From Verrucomicrobiota bacterium (lineage in GTDB: Bacteria; Verrucomicrobiota; Verrucomicrobiia; Limisphaerales; UBA9464), in the NCBI GenBank assembly GCA_017309115.1, contig JAFLEF010000028.1:1-64000 (forward strand): a DNA stretch of 64,000 nt, given 5' to 3'. Below, piece after piece: positions 43,873 through 55,243 of the stretch (within the stretch, counting starts at the first letter, position 1; the number at the start of each line of letters is the position of its first letter). The notes beneath the pieces are model-generated. The model was not told where the DNA came from, searched no databases, and saw nothing but the letters and a program-made list of their open reading frames with translations. Made by a program: the position numbers and the translations under genes.

Positions 43873-44395
43873 GAGTTGAGAGTTGAAAGTTGAGAGACCG
43901 GAATGGGAAGCATGGTGGGGCGACGCTCTGCGGAGCCGTGCGTGTGTGGAGTAGTGACGCGGTGATTCGCGGGGACGCGCACGGCTCCGCGGAGCATCGC
44001 CCCACCGGGGGAAGGAGCTGAGAGGCGGAGGGGCAGAGGGGGAGAAAGTGGGAGGGGGAGACTTGGGTGACCGGGCCGGAGAGTTCGCGAAGCGTTTGGA
44101 CTGCGCCAGCCCTCTGGGGGTAGTAGGTCGAATGGTCGGCGCGGGAACGGTCCGTTGGAAACCTGGCCCTACCGCGCTTCGCTTCCTTACCGCTTGCCGC
44201 CTGGCGTTCCCGGTGAAGTGACACGTAGGGAGTCCAGACGCGCACGGCTCGGGCGGAGCCTCGCCCCACCGGGGGGCGGTTTGGTCTCTCAACTCTCAAC
44301 GTTCAACTCTCAACTGCCCCGCAATCCGCAAGGAGATTCAGCCCTGCATTGACGGGGCAGGGCTGGCTTTCCCACACTCCCCGTCTATTTCCGTC
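43873..44395. repeat. Heptamer variant tract and family A/B elements
   Basis: GTTGAGA-type units run to about 43897. A complete family A element lies at 43914-44010, a family B left fragment at about 44090-44116, a family A right half at about 44240-44275 and complementary heptamer units at 44287-44315. A 9-bp stem (44339-44347 with 44357-44365) sits 30 bp before acs and could be a terminator or leader structure. Confidence 0.7.
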
Positions 44396-46405
<2,010 letters not shown>

Positions 46406-46956
46406 GGAAAAGCTGAGAGCTGAGAGCTGAGAGCTGAGAGGTCGGAAGGAAAAACCGGTAGGGCGACGCTTTGCGGAGCCGTGCGTGTGTGGACTGGTGA
46501 CGCGGGAATTTGCGGTGACGCGAACGGCTCGGGCGGAGCCTCGCCCCACCGGGGCGGAAGGCTGCGGTTGATAGGGCGACGCTCTGCGGAGCCGTGCGTG
46601 TGTGGACTGGTGACGCGGCAATTTGCTACGCTTTGCGGAGCCGTGCGTGGGTGGACTGGTGACGTGGGAATTCGCTGCGACGTGAACGGCTCGGACGGAG
46701 CCTCGCCCCACCGGGGCGGAGGGCTACGGTCGGTAGGGCGACGCTCTGCGGAGCCGTGCGTGGGTGGACTGGTGACGCGGTAATTCGCTGCGACGCGAAC
46801 GGCTCGGGCGGAGCCTCGCCCCACCGGGGCGGGAGGCTACGGTTGGTAGGGCGACGCTCTGCGGAGCCGTGCGTGTGTGGACTGGTGACGCGGCAATTCG
46901 CTGCGACGCGAACGGCTCGGGCGGAGCCTCGCCCCACCGGGGTGGGAGGGTGAGGC
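46406..46956. repeat. Family A repeat array, left part (5 units)
   Basis: After a GCTGAGA tract (46412-46440), family A units start at 46457, 46570, about 46628 (5'-truncated), 46732 and 46845. A full unit is about 100 bp: a left arm ggtagggcgacgctctgcgg..agccgtgcg and a right arm cgaacggctcgg..gagcctcgccccacc that are imperfect inverted repeats, separated by a 35-base centre. The last unit ends 14 bases before the transposase stop. Confidence 0.9.
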
Positions 46957-47424
46957 TCACCACCCTACTTCCGGGAATACATCTCCTTGATAGGGCCAGG
47001 CTGAACGCTCTGTGACCAGTCCGGCTCGGACCGGGTTCTCCAGTACGTAACGCCATTTCTGACCGTGTTGTTCGTGATTGCGCAGTCGGTGGTGAAAGAC
47101 GCCTGACTGCCACTGCCAATCGGCATGTCCATGTCTCTTGCGGAAATCACTCTTCCAGTACCGGACCCAGCTTTCCACGGAACGGTTTGGATGATGTGCA
47201 GCCGCGAGGCAATGGAGGTGGTCGGGCATCAGAACATATCGTCCCACCAGCCAGTCGGTCGCCTGCGCCCAGGTGGATCGGAGGAGCTCATGAGCTTCTT
47301 CACAGGCAAGCCATTGGCGACGGGCCCGAGTGCAGATGGTCAACAGAAGTAGCGTGGGTTCACCCGTTCTCGTTAGTACGACTGGGTTCGGCCGCTCTCG
47401 CGAAGGGAAGAATGGATCAGCCAT
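46957..47424 (-). CDS. REP-associated tyrosine transposase 2 (Y1/HUH)
   Basis: A 155-residue protein from ATG 47424 (MADPFFPSRERPNP). It has the RAYT architecture: LLLLTICTRARRQWLA, the HUH site YVLMPDHLHCLAA (His69, His71), a helix with a candidate catalytic tyrosine (SWVRYWKSDFRKR, Tyr89), WQWQSGVFHHRLRNHEQHGQKWRYVLENPVRAGLV, the family's C-terminal signature. It is unrelated in detail to RAYT 1. Longer frames on this strand are extended through repeats. It sits in the middle of a 12-unit family A array, so it is the natural candidate for the enzyme that acts on these palindromes. Confidence 0.88.
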   Translation of the reverse strand: MADPFFPSRERPNPVVLTRTGEPTLLLLTICTRARRQWLACEEAHELLRSTWAQATDWLVGRYVLMPDHLHCLAAAHHPNRSVESWVRYWKSDFRKRHGHADWQWQSGVFHHRLRNHEQHGQKWRYVLENPVRAGLVTERSAWPYQGDVFPEVGW

Positions 47425-48308
47425 CGGCTCATTATGGCGCAACGGATCTGCACCGTTATCCCTAAATGTATGGAGCAGGCACTCAGGCTTCGCAGACCTC
47501 TCTTGGGTAGGGCGACGCTCTGCGGGGTCGTACGTGGGTGGACGGATGACGCAGGAATTCGCCGGGGCGCGAACGGCTCGGGCGGAGCCTCGCCCCACCG
47601 GGGCGGAAGGCTGCGGTTGGTAGGGCGACGCTCCGCGGAGCCGTGCGTGTGTGGACTGGTGACGCGGGAATTCGCTGCGACGCGAACGGCTCGGTGGAAC
47701 CTCGCCCCACCGGGGTGGGAGAGGCTACGGTTGGTAGGGCGACGCTCCGCGGAGCCGTGCGTGTGTGGACTGGTGACGCGGGAATTCGCTGCGACGCGAA
47801 CGGCTCGGGCGAAGCCTCGCCCCACCGGGGTGGGAAAGGCTACGGTTGGAAGGGCGACGCTCCGCGGAGCCGTGCGTGGGTGGACTGGTGACGCGGGAAT
47901 TTGCTGCGACGCGAACGGCTCGGGTGGAACCTCGCCCCACCGGGGTGGGAGAGGATGCGGTTGGTAGGGCGACGCTCTGCGGAGCCGTGCGTGTGTGGAC
48001 TGGTGACGCGGGAATTTGCTGCGACGCGAACGGCTCGGGCGGAGCCTCGCCCCACCGGGGTGGGAGAGGCTGCGGTTGGTAGGGCGACGCTCTGCGGAGC
48101 CGTACGTGGGTGGACGGGTGACGTGGGAATTTGCTGCGACGCGAACGGCTCGGGCGGAGCCTCGCCCCACCGGGGTGGGAGAGGCTGCGGTTGGTAGGGC
48201 GACGCTCTGCGGAGCCGTACGTGGGTGGACGGGTGACGTGGGAATTTGCTGCGACGCGAACGGCTCGGGTGGAACCTCGCCCCACCGGAGACTGTCACGC
48301 CGCCGAAC
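47425..48308. repeat. Family A repeat array, right part (7 units)
   Basis: Units start at 47506, 47619, 47733, 47848, 47963, 48078 and 48193, a regular period of 113-115 bp, all in one orientation. The last ends near 48288, 20 bases from the stop of the next gene. Copies differ at scattered positions (aattcgctgcg or aatttgctgcg centres; ggcggagcc, ggtggaacc or gcgaagcc in the right arm). Every small frame read here on either strand is repeat sequence. Confidence 0.92.
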
Positions 48309-49400
48309 TCAGGGATTGAGCGACTTGATGACCTCGTTCCCTTTCATCGAGATCTTCGTGATCGCGGTCGCATCGAGGGGCATTTTCATGAGGTCCACGG
48401 AACGGATCTGACTGTTCTCGTAAGTCCGGAAATAGAACCGCCGGGCCTGGGAGTTAATGGCGCTGGTCCAGAGCGTGTAGTCGGCTGTGACATTGCCCTT
48501 CGCGTCCTTCTCGGCATCCCGGGCGGCGCCCTTCGGAATGTCGAAGTTGTTCAGAATGTGAAACGCTTGGAGGATGGCCTCCTCGCCAGTGGCGGAAGGA
48601 AACACCGAGGTGCTGTAAGCGACAGCGCGGACAAAGCGGGACGGCGGCGTGAAGTCGCCGGGCAATCCCAACATACCGGTGCCCTGACCAAACCCGACCA
48701 GCGTCACGCTGCCCACCTTGACCGGCGGACGGTTCACCATCGAAAAGTTCACATAGTTGCGCAGATTGGTCATGTGCCAGTCGTAGGTCGGGGAATTGGT
48801 CATCACCCCCAGCGGGTTGTCATGCACGTGGAGTTTTCCATCGACGTACTCGATGACGATGCTGGTGCCGGTCTCGTCCTGGACGACGTAGTGGGCCGGG
48901 GGGGTGAATCCCCAGGCCGGAAAGACCACGTCGGCCACGACCACATCGGCGATGTTCTGCCGCACTTCCTGAACCGTGGCGAAGTTCTCCAAGATCCAAG
49001 AGCCAAGTTCCCATGGCGCCAAGGTGCGGTCGGCCTTGGCTGGATCGAATTTCTCGTAGCCGGCAGACGTGGGGAAGTAGAACAGCCCGACGGTCATGCC
49101 CTTTTCGTTCACCCCGTCAAAAATGAAGGGCAGGCCTACTCCATTGGCTCCCAGCGAGGCATACTTGGACTTCCATTTCAGGCCAGTGGCGCCCTGCGGG
49201 GTGGTGCCAGTCCGGGAGAAGTTACGGGGAATCATCAGAACCTCAGACTCCAGATCGAGACCGAACTCCAGGGTGCGCGCGCGGATGACCGTGCCGTCTT
49301 GGGCGATCAGGCGGATTCCCGTGCAGGCTTCGGAGTCCGGAGCGAGCGGAAGGGACGTGGCGAGGGCAAGTGCAAGCAGCAGGCGGGACAGCGGTTTCAT
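48309..49400 (-). CDS. Linear amide C-N hydrolase (choloylglycine hydrolase/penicillin V acylase family)
   Basis: A 363-residue Ntn hydrolase. The signal peptide MKPLSRLLLALALATSLPLAPDSEA ends directly before Cys26 (CTGIRL), which becomes the N-terminal nucleophile after cleavage. Other family marks are RARTLEFGLDLESE (Arg), PFIFDGVNEKGMTVGLFYFP, NSPTYDWHMTNLRNY and the DYTLWTSAINSQARRFYFRTYEN segment. Exported family members cleave bile-salt-like, penicillin V-like or N-acyl homoserine lactone amides; the last is plausible for an environmental species but unproven. The stop lies 20 bases from the end of the repeat array. Confidence 0.9.
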   Translation of the reverse strand: MKPLSRLLLALALATSLPLAPDSEACTGIRLIAQDGTVIRARTLEFGLDLESEVLMIPRNFSRTGTTPQGATGLKWKSKYASLGANGVGLPFIFDGVNEKGMTVGLFYFPTSAGYEKFDPAKADRTLAPWELGSWILENFATVQEVRQNIADVVVADVVFPAWGFTPPAHYVVQDETGTSIVIEYVDGKLHVHDNPLGVMTNSPTYDWHMTNLRNYVNFSMVNRPPVKVGSVTLVGFGQGTGMLGLPGDFTPPSRFVRAVAYSTSVFPSATGEEAILQAFHILNNFDIPKGAARDAEKDAKGNVTADYTLWTSAINSQARRFYFRTYENSQIRSVDLMKMPLDATAITKISMKGNEVIKSLNP

Positions 49401-49586
49401 AACGGTAAGGAGGATGTGGACCGGGGAAGTGATCGAACCGAGATTCGTCCAGGCCGGGCCGGTTGAGGTCGTTTGGTTCGGATCGAATGATTCCAGAGAG
49501 AGGTCTGGTTTGTCGAGCCTGCGGCGGCCGGGCGGGTTCCCTCGGTTCGAGGTTTCGAATCGGCGTTAATGTGATTAGAGTTCGCC

Positions 49587-51764
49587 ATGCGGAGTTGCAC
49601 TCGTCTTGGCCAACTGGTTCTCGGGATCTTCTGGATCACTTGGATTGGGTTGGGGGCAGAGTCTCCGCCCACTGCTTTGAATTCTTCGCCTGCCGCTGTT
49701 GCCGCCTCAATTCCCACGCCTCCCCGTGCCGCCACCCGGGACCACTGGTCCACCTGGCACGGAGAACGGGTGAACGATCCCTGGTTTTGGCTGCGGGAGA
49801 AGACCAACCCCGAAGTGATCCGGTATTTGGAGGCCGAGAATGCCTACACCGAGGCCTCCACGGCAGACGTTAAAGCCTTTGGGGAACAGTTGTATCGGGA
49901 GGCTCTGGGCCGGATCCAGCAGACCGACCTGAGCGTTCCCTTGCGGCGGGGCCAGTTCTATTACTACTCCCGCACTCAGGAAGGTCGGCAGTATTCCGTC
50001 CTTTGTCGGAAACCCGCTGACGCCTCGGGAAACCTGGATTCCCAGGCGCCGGAACAGGTCCTGCTGGACCTCAATCAACTGGCGGAGGGAAAGACCTTTC
50101 TGTCGTTGGGCAGCTTCGAAATCAGCGATGACGCGACGCAGTTGCTCTACAGCACCGACGTCACCGGGTTTCGGCAGTACAGCTTGTTTCACAAGAATCT
50201 CGCCTCAGGGAAGACAAGCGGCCCGTGGGCGGAGCGGGTGGATGGCGTGCAGTGGGCGGCTGACGGCCAGACGGTGTTTTATGTCATCGAGGAGCCCGTG
50301 ACCAAGCGTAGCCACCAATTGTGGCGCCGGCGCAGTCTGGAGGCTCAGCCGGAGTTGGTCTGGGAGGAGAAGGATGAGTTGTACGGCTTGAGTCTGAGCC
50401 GGACCAAGGATCGCCAGTTCCTCATTTGCTCCAGCACAAGCACGGACACGTGGGAGCAACGGATTCTGCCAGCCCACACGCCGCAGGCGGAATTCCAAGT
50501 CGTTCTGCCCCGGGAGAAAGGTCACAAGTACGATCTCGAGCACCGCGCGGGACTGTTTTATATCCGCTCCAATCAGAACGCGAAAAACTTCCGAGTGGTC
50601 ACCGCTCCCGTCGCTACGCCCAACCGTTGGACCGAGTTGGTTCCGCACCGTCCAGACGTGCTTCTGGAAGGGTTGGAGTTGTTCGCCAACCATCTGGTCA
50701 TTCAGGAACAGCGCGAAGCCCTGACCGTACTGCGGATTCAGGATTCCCGGACCGGCGCCTGGCGCGAAGTCACTTTTCCCGAAACCGTTTATGCGGCCGG
50801 CGCGACGGGCACTCCGGAGTTTGGTGCCGCCGCGTTTCGGCTCTCGTACCAGTCGATGATCACCCCCGCGAGTGTCTATGACTGCGATCTGACCACCGGC
50901 AAGTTGACCCTGCTGAAACGGACCGAAGTTCTGGGAGGCTACGATCCCAGCGCCTACGTCACCGAACGTCGGTGGGTAACGGCCCGGGATGGCGTTAAGG
51001 TACCGCTGTCCCTGATGTATCGTCGGGGCACGGAGCTAGATGGAACCGCTCCCTGTTTTCTCTACGGGTACGGCTCCTATGGGATCGGCATGGACGCGAG
51101 CTTCTCGGTCGAACGTCTATCGCTCGTCGATCGCGGCTTGGTGTATGTCATTGCCCACATTCGCGGTGGCAACGAACTGGGCGAGTCCTGGCACGACGAG
51201 GGCATGCTCCTGAAAAAGAAGAACACCTTCCACGACTTCATCGATTGCGCCGAAGCACTGGGATCCAAGCGTTGGGTGGACCCCAAGCGGATCGTCATTG
51301 AGGGCGGGAGCGCCGGGGGCCTGCTGGTCGGCGCCGTGGTCAATCTTCGTCCGGACCTTTTTCGAGCGGCGCACGCGGCCGTGCCCTTCATGGACGTGAT
51401 GAATACGATGATGGACGCCAGTCTGCCACTGACCGTGGGCGAGTATCTCGAGTGGGGCGATCCTAACAACAAGACCTACTTTGACTACATGCGGTCCTAC
51501 AGTCCGTACGACAACCTGCGCGCGACGAACTATCCGGCGATGCTAGTCACCACCAGTCTCAACGACAGTCAGGTGATGTATTGGGAACCGGCCAAGTATG
51601 TGGCCAAGTTGCGGACCCTGAAGACGGATCAGAATCCGTTGCATCTGAAATGCAACATGGGCGCCGGACATGGCGGGGCGAGTGGCCGTTACGACCGGCT
51701 TAAGGAGCACGCTTTCGAGCACGCGTGGTTGCTGACCCAGTTGGGAATCCGTCAACTGCAGTGA
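49587..51764 (+). CDS. ptrB: Oligopeptidase B-like prolyl oligopeptidase family peptidase (S9A)
   Basis: A 725-residue serine peptidase with an N-terminal signal peptide (LGQLVLGIFWITWIGLGAES), so probably periplasmic, unlike classic cytosolic PtrB. A beta-propeller of about 400 residues (DHWSTWHGERVNDPWFWLREKTNP; FYYYSRTQEGRQY) precedes the hydrolase domain. That domain has YGYGSYG, HIRGGNELGESWHDEG and the nucleophile EGGSAGG with Ser575, with Asp in SLNDSQVMYWEPAKY and His in MGAGHGGASGR. Oligopeptidase B cleaves small peptides after basic residues. It is divergent from the Ntn hydrolase gene. Confidence 0.93.
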   Translation: MRSCTRLGQLVLGIFWITWIGLGAESPPTALNSSPAAVAASIPTPPRAATRDHWSTWHGERVNDPWFWLREKTNPEVIRYLEAENAYTEASTADVKAFGEQLYREALGRIQQTDLSVPLRRGQFYYYSRTQEGRQYSVLCRKPADASGNLDSQAPEQVLLDLNQLAEGKTFLSLGSFEISDDATQLLYSTDVTGFRQYSLFHKNLASGKTSGPWAERVDGVQWAADGQTVFYVIEEPVTKRSHQLWRRRSLEAQPELVWEEKDELYGLSLSRTKDRQFLICSSTSTDTWEQRILPAHTPQAEFQVVLPREKGHKYDLEHRAGLFYIRSNQNAKNFRVVTAPVATPNRWTELVPHRPDVLLEGLELFANHLVIQEQREALTVLRIQDSRTGAWREVTFPETVYAAGATGTPEFGAAAFRLSYQSMITPASVYDCDLTTGKLTLLKRTEVLGGYDPSAYVTERRWVTARDGVKVPLSLMYRRGTELDGTAPCFLYGYGSYGIGMDASFSVERLSLVDRGLVYVIAHIRGGNELGESWHDEGMLLKKKNTFHDFIDCAEALGSKRWVDPKRIVIEGGSAGGLLVGAVVNLRPDLFRAAHAAVPFMDVMNTMMDASLPLTVGEYLEWGDPNNKTYFDYMRSYSPYDNLRATNYPAMLVTTSLNDSQVMYWEPAKYVAKLRTLKTDQNPLHLKCNMGAGHGGASGRYDRLKEHAFEHAWLLTQLGIRQLQ

Positions 51765-51950
51765 GGGCGGAGTGCTGCGGTTCGCTGCGTTTGCAATGCA
51801 ACGGCAGTTGACTGAGGAGCCGTCGGGTGGGGCCAGCGGACGGGAAGCGTCGGCCGAGGAATGGTCTAGGTCCCACGGCAGGAGTGGGTTTCCGGGTTCC
51901 TCTGAATCGGTTTGGGAGGGTGGCACTCTTCCCGCTTTCGGGGCGGTGGA

Positions 51951-52751
51951 GTGCGCGTTTTTCGAACATGGATGTTGGGAGTCCTGATGTGGGCTGGAGT
52001 TGAGTCGGCCTGGGCCACCTTCATTAATCCCCTCGGCGGCGGCAACGGGCGCGAACTCTCGCTGCAGACCATTCTCGACCAGCGACGATCCACGGCGGGG
52101 CAGGTGCCGTTTGACGTGGATGACGATCAGCGTTTGGACGACACCCTATGGGAGTTTTCCAGCGGCCGCTCCTGGGCCACGGTGGTCATCGAGATCGCCA
52201 GCTACGCCGACGGCAATCGGTTCGGACTGTACGATCCGCTGGATCCCAATCGTCGGGTGGAGGTGTTCAACGGCGCGGCCATCGGCGGATCCCGGACCGA
52301 GATTGAACTGCTGAAGACCGCGGGCGGGTATGAAGTTCGAATCAATGGTCAGGCCCGTCAGACGTTTGGTTCCGACGACTTCGGATTTTACCTGACCAGC
52401 AAGGTGAACCGGACGTTCTTTTCCGATCCAGCGCTCAATCCGGATGTCTTTCCGCGGCCACCGAACAAGAACGAGCCGGTCGACCATCTGGTTTCCTATA
52501 CCGGTCGAGCCGGGCAAACCTTGCAGGTCGGGAACCAATCCTTGAGCTGGGGTGCGCAGGATGCGGTGTTGGCGTGGGAGGATCTCTTCAACGGTGGAGA
52601 CCGCGACTACAACGACTTGGTGTTGTTGGTGCAGAATGTTCATCCGCGGGATCCGGATCCGGTTACAGTTCCTGACGGGGGCAGCTCGGTGGTTCTTTTG
52701 GCCATTGGGCTGGCGGCCGTGCTGGGAGTTCGGCGCGGCCGGTGGAAGTGA
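51951..52751 (+). CDS. DUF4114-domain protein with VPDSG-type C-terminal sorting signal
   Basis: A 266-residue exported protein. A GTG at 51951 gives a basic n-region and signal peptide (MRVFRTWMLGVLMWAGVESAWA) and has a purine-rich ggtgga before it; ATG 51972 is the alternative. The body ends in WEDLFNGGDRDYNDLVLLVQNV, the calcium-binding-like DUF4114 core. The tail VPDGGSSVVLLAIGLAAVLGVRRGRWK is a VPDSG-CTERM-like signal with Gly in place of Ser4. It should be processed by an exosortase-like enzyme, not found here. A surface protein role is likely. Confidence 0.82.
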   Translation: MRVFRTWMLGVLMWAGVESAWATFINPLGGGNGRELSLQTILDQRRSTAGQVPFDVDDDQRLDDTLWEFSSGRSWATVVIEIASYADGNRFGLYDPLDPNRRVEVFNGAAIGGSRTEIELLKTAGGYEVRINGQARQTFGSDDFGFYLTSKVNRTFFSDPALNPDVFPRPPNKNEPVDHLVSYTGRAGQTLQVGNQSLSWGAQDAVLAWEDLFNGGDRDYNDLVLLVQNVHPRDPDPVTVPDGGSSVVLLAIGLAAVLGVRRGRWK

Positions 52752-52951
52752 AGGTTCGGAACGGGTGGCCGGGGGGCTACCCGGGGTTCAGCCCGTCGGT
52801 TTTCCGAGTAGTGGGTAAGGTTCGGACCGGCGGACGACATTTCCCGGTGCTGCGCGCTTGCTGATGGGGAAGGTCCGGGGAAACTTCCTCCGCTCAAGGG
52901 ATCTGACCCGCTGGTCCGCGGCTGGCGCAGATCCTTTGCTGGCACCACTTC

Positions 52952-55243
52952 ATGACCCTCACCCGCAAACGTGCGTTTCTCGGGATGCCGTTGGCGGCGG
53001 CGCTGGTGGTGTCGTTGGTGGGTTGGTGGAGTCATGGTGTGCTGCGCCGGACCTTGGAGGCACGCTTGCAAGGCGAACTTCAGACGGTCTTGAACGCGAA
53101 CGTCGCCGCGCTGGATATCTGGGTCAGTTCGCAAAGCCGCTTAGCGCAAGTGTTGGCCGATGACCCGGAGCTTCGGCAAGCGACGGCGGCGGTCCTGGCC
53201 GAGGCCGGAACGGGGCCCGCCCAACGCGACCGGAGGTCAGGTCGGTCGGCTCCCGAGTTGGAACTGCAGCGGGTGATCGACGAACGACTCAAGCCGTCGG
53301 GGTTTGGGGCCGCACTGTTGCTTTCCACCAATCTGCAAGTGGTCGCCGGATCCCAACGGACCCGCACTCGCATGGGGGAAGTGTTTGAGTACGAGCACGC
53401 GTCCCGGGTGCGGGAGGCTCTGACCCAGGGTCGGCCGGTGATGATCACTCCCTTTAAGGCGGGGTTTGCCCGTGGTCCCCGGGGACGGGTCAATCCTCGG
53501 CTCTACGACTCCGGTGTCTCGGCACCGCCCCAGTTCCCTGGGGAATTCCGGGGTGGAGGTGGTCCGCGGACGAATCGTAATCGGGGCCTTGGTGGAGATC
53601 CGGCGGCCAATCGACTGGGCCCGGTGGGAGCCCGACCACCCGACGGTGATCTGAACCTCATGGAATGGGTGGTACCGGTGACCTCGAAGGAGGGTGTGAA
53701 CCAGGCGGCGCTCATCCTCGTGCAGCGTCCGGAAGAAGAATTCACCCGGGTTCTATCTGTGGCGCGCCCCGGAGAAACCGGGGAGACGTTTGCTTTTGAT
53801 CCCGCCGGCCGGCTCATTTCGGGAAGTCGATTCGATGATCAGTTAAAACAGTTGGGACTGCTCACGAACGCGCCGGGGGTCAGTTCCCCCCTGAATCTAG
53901 AGCTGAAGGATCCAGGCCGTGACTTGACTGAGGTGCCCTTGGCTGAATCGGCGTCTGCAGCTCGGGACAAGCTTCCTCTGATGGGCATGGTCGCGCAGGC
54001 CGTGGCGGGTGAATCTGGAAGTACGGTGACCCCTGTTCGCGATTATCGGGGCGTCCCGGTGGTTGGGGCGTGGCGCTGGTTGCCGGAACATGAGTTCGGC
54101 GTGGTGACCAAGATCGATGCCGCGGAAGCCTTCCGACCGCTGCGCGTGCTACGCTGGATCATTTTCACCTTGGTGGGTTTGCTGGGCCTGGCCACGCTGG
54201 TCATGCTGGTGTCGAGTTACCGTAATTCGGTGTTGAAGCGGCGTTTCAACGAGGCGCAATTGAAGGCCCGGCAACTGGGTCAGTACACGCTGCTGGAACG
54301 GATTGGTGAAGGCGCCATGGGCGTGGTGTACCGGGCGGACCACGCCCTGCTGCGGCGAGATACGGCGGTCAAGCTGCTGCTGCCCAACCGGGCGGATTCC
54401 GATCTGATCCATCAGTTCGAGCGTGAGGTTCAGCTGACCTGCCGTCTGACCCATCCCAATACGATCCAGATTTACGACTACGGTCGAACCGACGACGGCA
54501 TCTTCTACTACGCGATGGAACTACTGCGCGGAATGACGCTGTATGAACTCATCGAACGGCATGGTCCGCAGCCCGAGGAGCGGGTTATTCATTTCCTGAT
54601 CCAGGTCTGTGAATCGCTCCGGGAGGCTCATCGTTCCGGGCTCATTCACCGCGACATCAAGCCGGCCAACCTGTTCCTGTGCGAACGCGGCGGCGTCCCG
54701 GACACGGTGAAGGTGCTGGATTTCGGATTGGTCCGACGCCTCGTGGAAGGAGCGGTGCGGGAAGGTCGGGTCAGCGGACCGGATTCGCGATTTCTCGGCA
54801 CCCCGGACTACATGGCGCCGGAGACGATTCGGGAGCCGGGTTTCGGAGATGCTCGCACTGATATCTACGCGGTGGGGGCGGTGGGATATGAGCTGCTCGC
54901 GGGCGAGCCGGTGTTTTCCGGGGAAACTCCGAAGGAAGTGTTCGATCAGCAGGAGCGCATCGTTCCGGAACCGCTGTCGCGTCGGGTGCCGGGAGGAGTG
55001 AGTCCGGCCTTGGAAGCGTTGATTCTCCGGTGTCTGGAGAAGGATCCGGAGCAACGTCCGCAGTCGATGACGGAAGTCCTCGTGGCGTTACGGAACTGTC
55101 CCCTAGCCACGGCGTGGACCCTGGAGCGGCGGGTGGCTTGGTGGACGCGGTATGGCGTTCCCGAGCATCCCCCGGAATCAACGGTTGGGGTGACGGTCAG
55201 TCAGAAAACGCTCAAGATCGATTTCGCGGCGAGGGAGGGATGA
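52952..55243 (+). CDS. Membrane Ser/Thr protein kinase with N-terminal extracytoplasmic sensor
   Basis: A 763-residue protein. An N-terminal membrane helix (AAALVVSLVGWWSHGVL) is followed by about 360 extracytoplasmic residues resembling a double-Cache sensor, with a Gly/Pro/Arg-rich insert (about residues 180-225). A second helix starts at about Trp402 (WIIFTLVGLLGLATLVMLV), and the kinase domain starts at Tyr445: GEGAMGVVY, AVKLLL, HRDIKPANLF (Asp568), DFGLVRR, GTPDYMAPE and DIYAVGAVGYELLAGEPVFSG. All catalytic residues are intact. The order sensor-TM-kinase is the reverse of PknB-like kinases and similar to chemoreceptor or histidine-kinase layout. Its ligand and substrates are unknown. 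Confidence 0.9.
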   Translation: MTLTRKRAFLGMPLAAALVVSLVGWWSHGVLRRTLEARLQGELQTVLNANVAALDIWVSSQSRLAQVLADDPELRQATAAVLAEAGTGPAQRDRRSGRSAPELELQRVIDERLKPSGFGAALLLSTNLQVVAGSQRTRTRMGEVFEYEHASRVREALTQGRPVMITPFKAGFARGPRGRVNPRLYDSGVSAPPQFPGEFRGGGGPRTNRNRGLGGDPAANRLGPVGARPPDGDLNLMEWVVPVTSKEGVNQAALILVQRPEEEFTRVLSVARPGETGETFAFDPAGRLISGSRFDDQLKQLGLLTNAPGVSSPLNLELKDPGRDLTEVPLAESASAARDKLPLMGMVAQAVAGESGSTVTPVRDYRGVPVVGAWRWLPEHEFGVVTKIDAAEAFRPLRVLRWIIFTLVGLLGLATLVMLVSSYRNSVLKRRFNEAQLKARQLGQYTLLERIGEGAMGVVYRADHALLRRDTAVKLLLPNRADSDLIHQFEREVQLTCRLTHPNTIQIYDYGRTDDGIFYYAMELLRGMTLYELIERHGPQPEERVIHFLIQVCESLREAHRSGLIHRDIKPANLFLCERGGVPDTVKVLDFGLVRRLVEGAVREGRVSGPDSRFLGTPDYMAPETIREPGFGDARTDIYAVGAVGYELLAGEPVFSGETPKEVFDQQERIVPEPLSRRVPGGVSPALEALILRCLEKDPEQRPQSMTEVLVALRNCPLATAWTLERRVAWWTRYGVPEHPPESTVGVTVSQKTLKIDFAAREG

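Noticed and set aside
44339-44365. Riboswitch or attenuator before acs
   Set aside because: Only a single 9-bp stem is visible, with no T run and no known riboswitch core; it is noted within the spacer entry.
46457-48288. Possible CRISPR or satellite coding repeat protein
   Set aside because: Units are 113-115 bp with near-identical content throughout and no unique spacers. Frames of 60-265 codons occur on both strands only because the repeat lacks stops.
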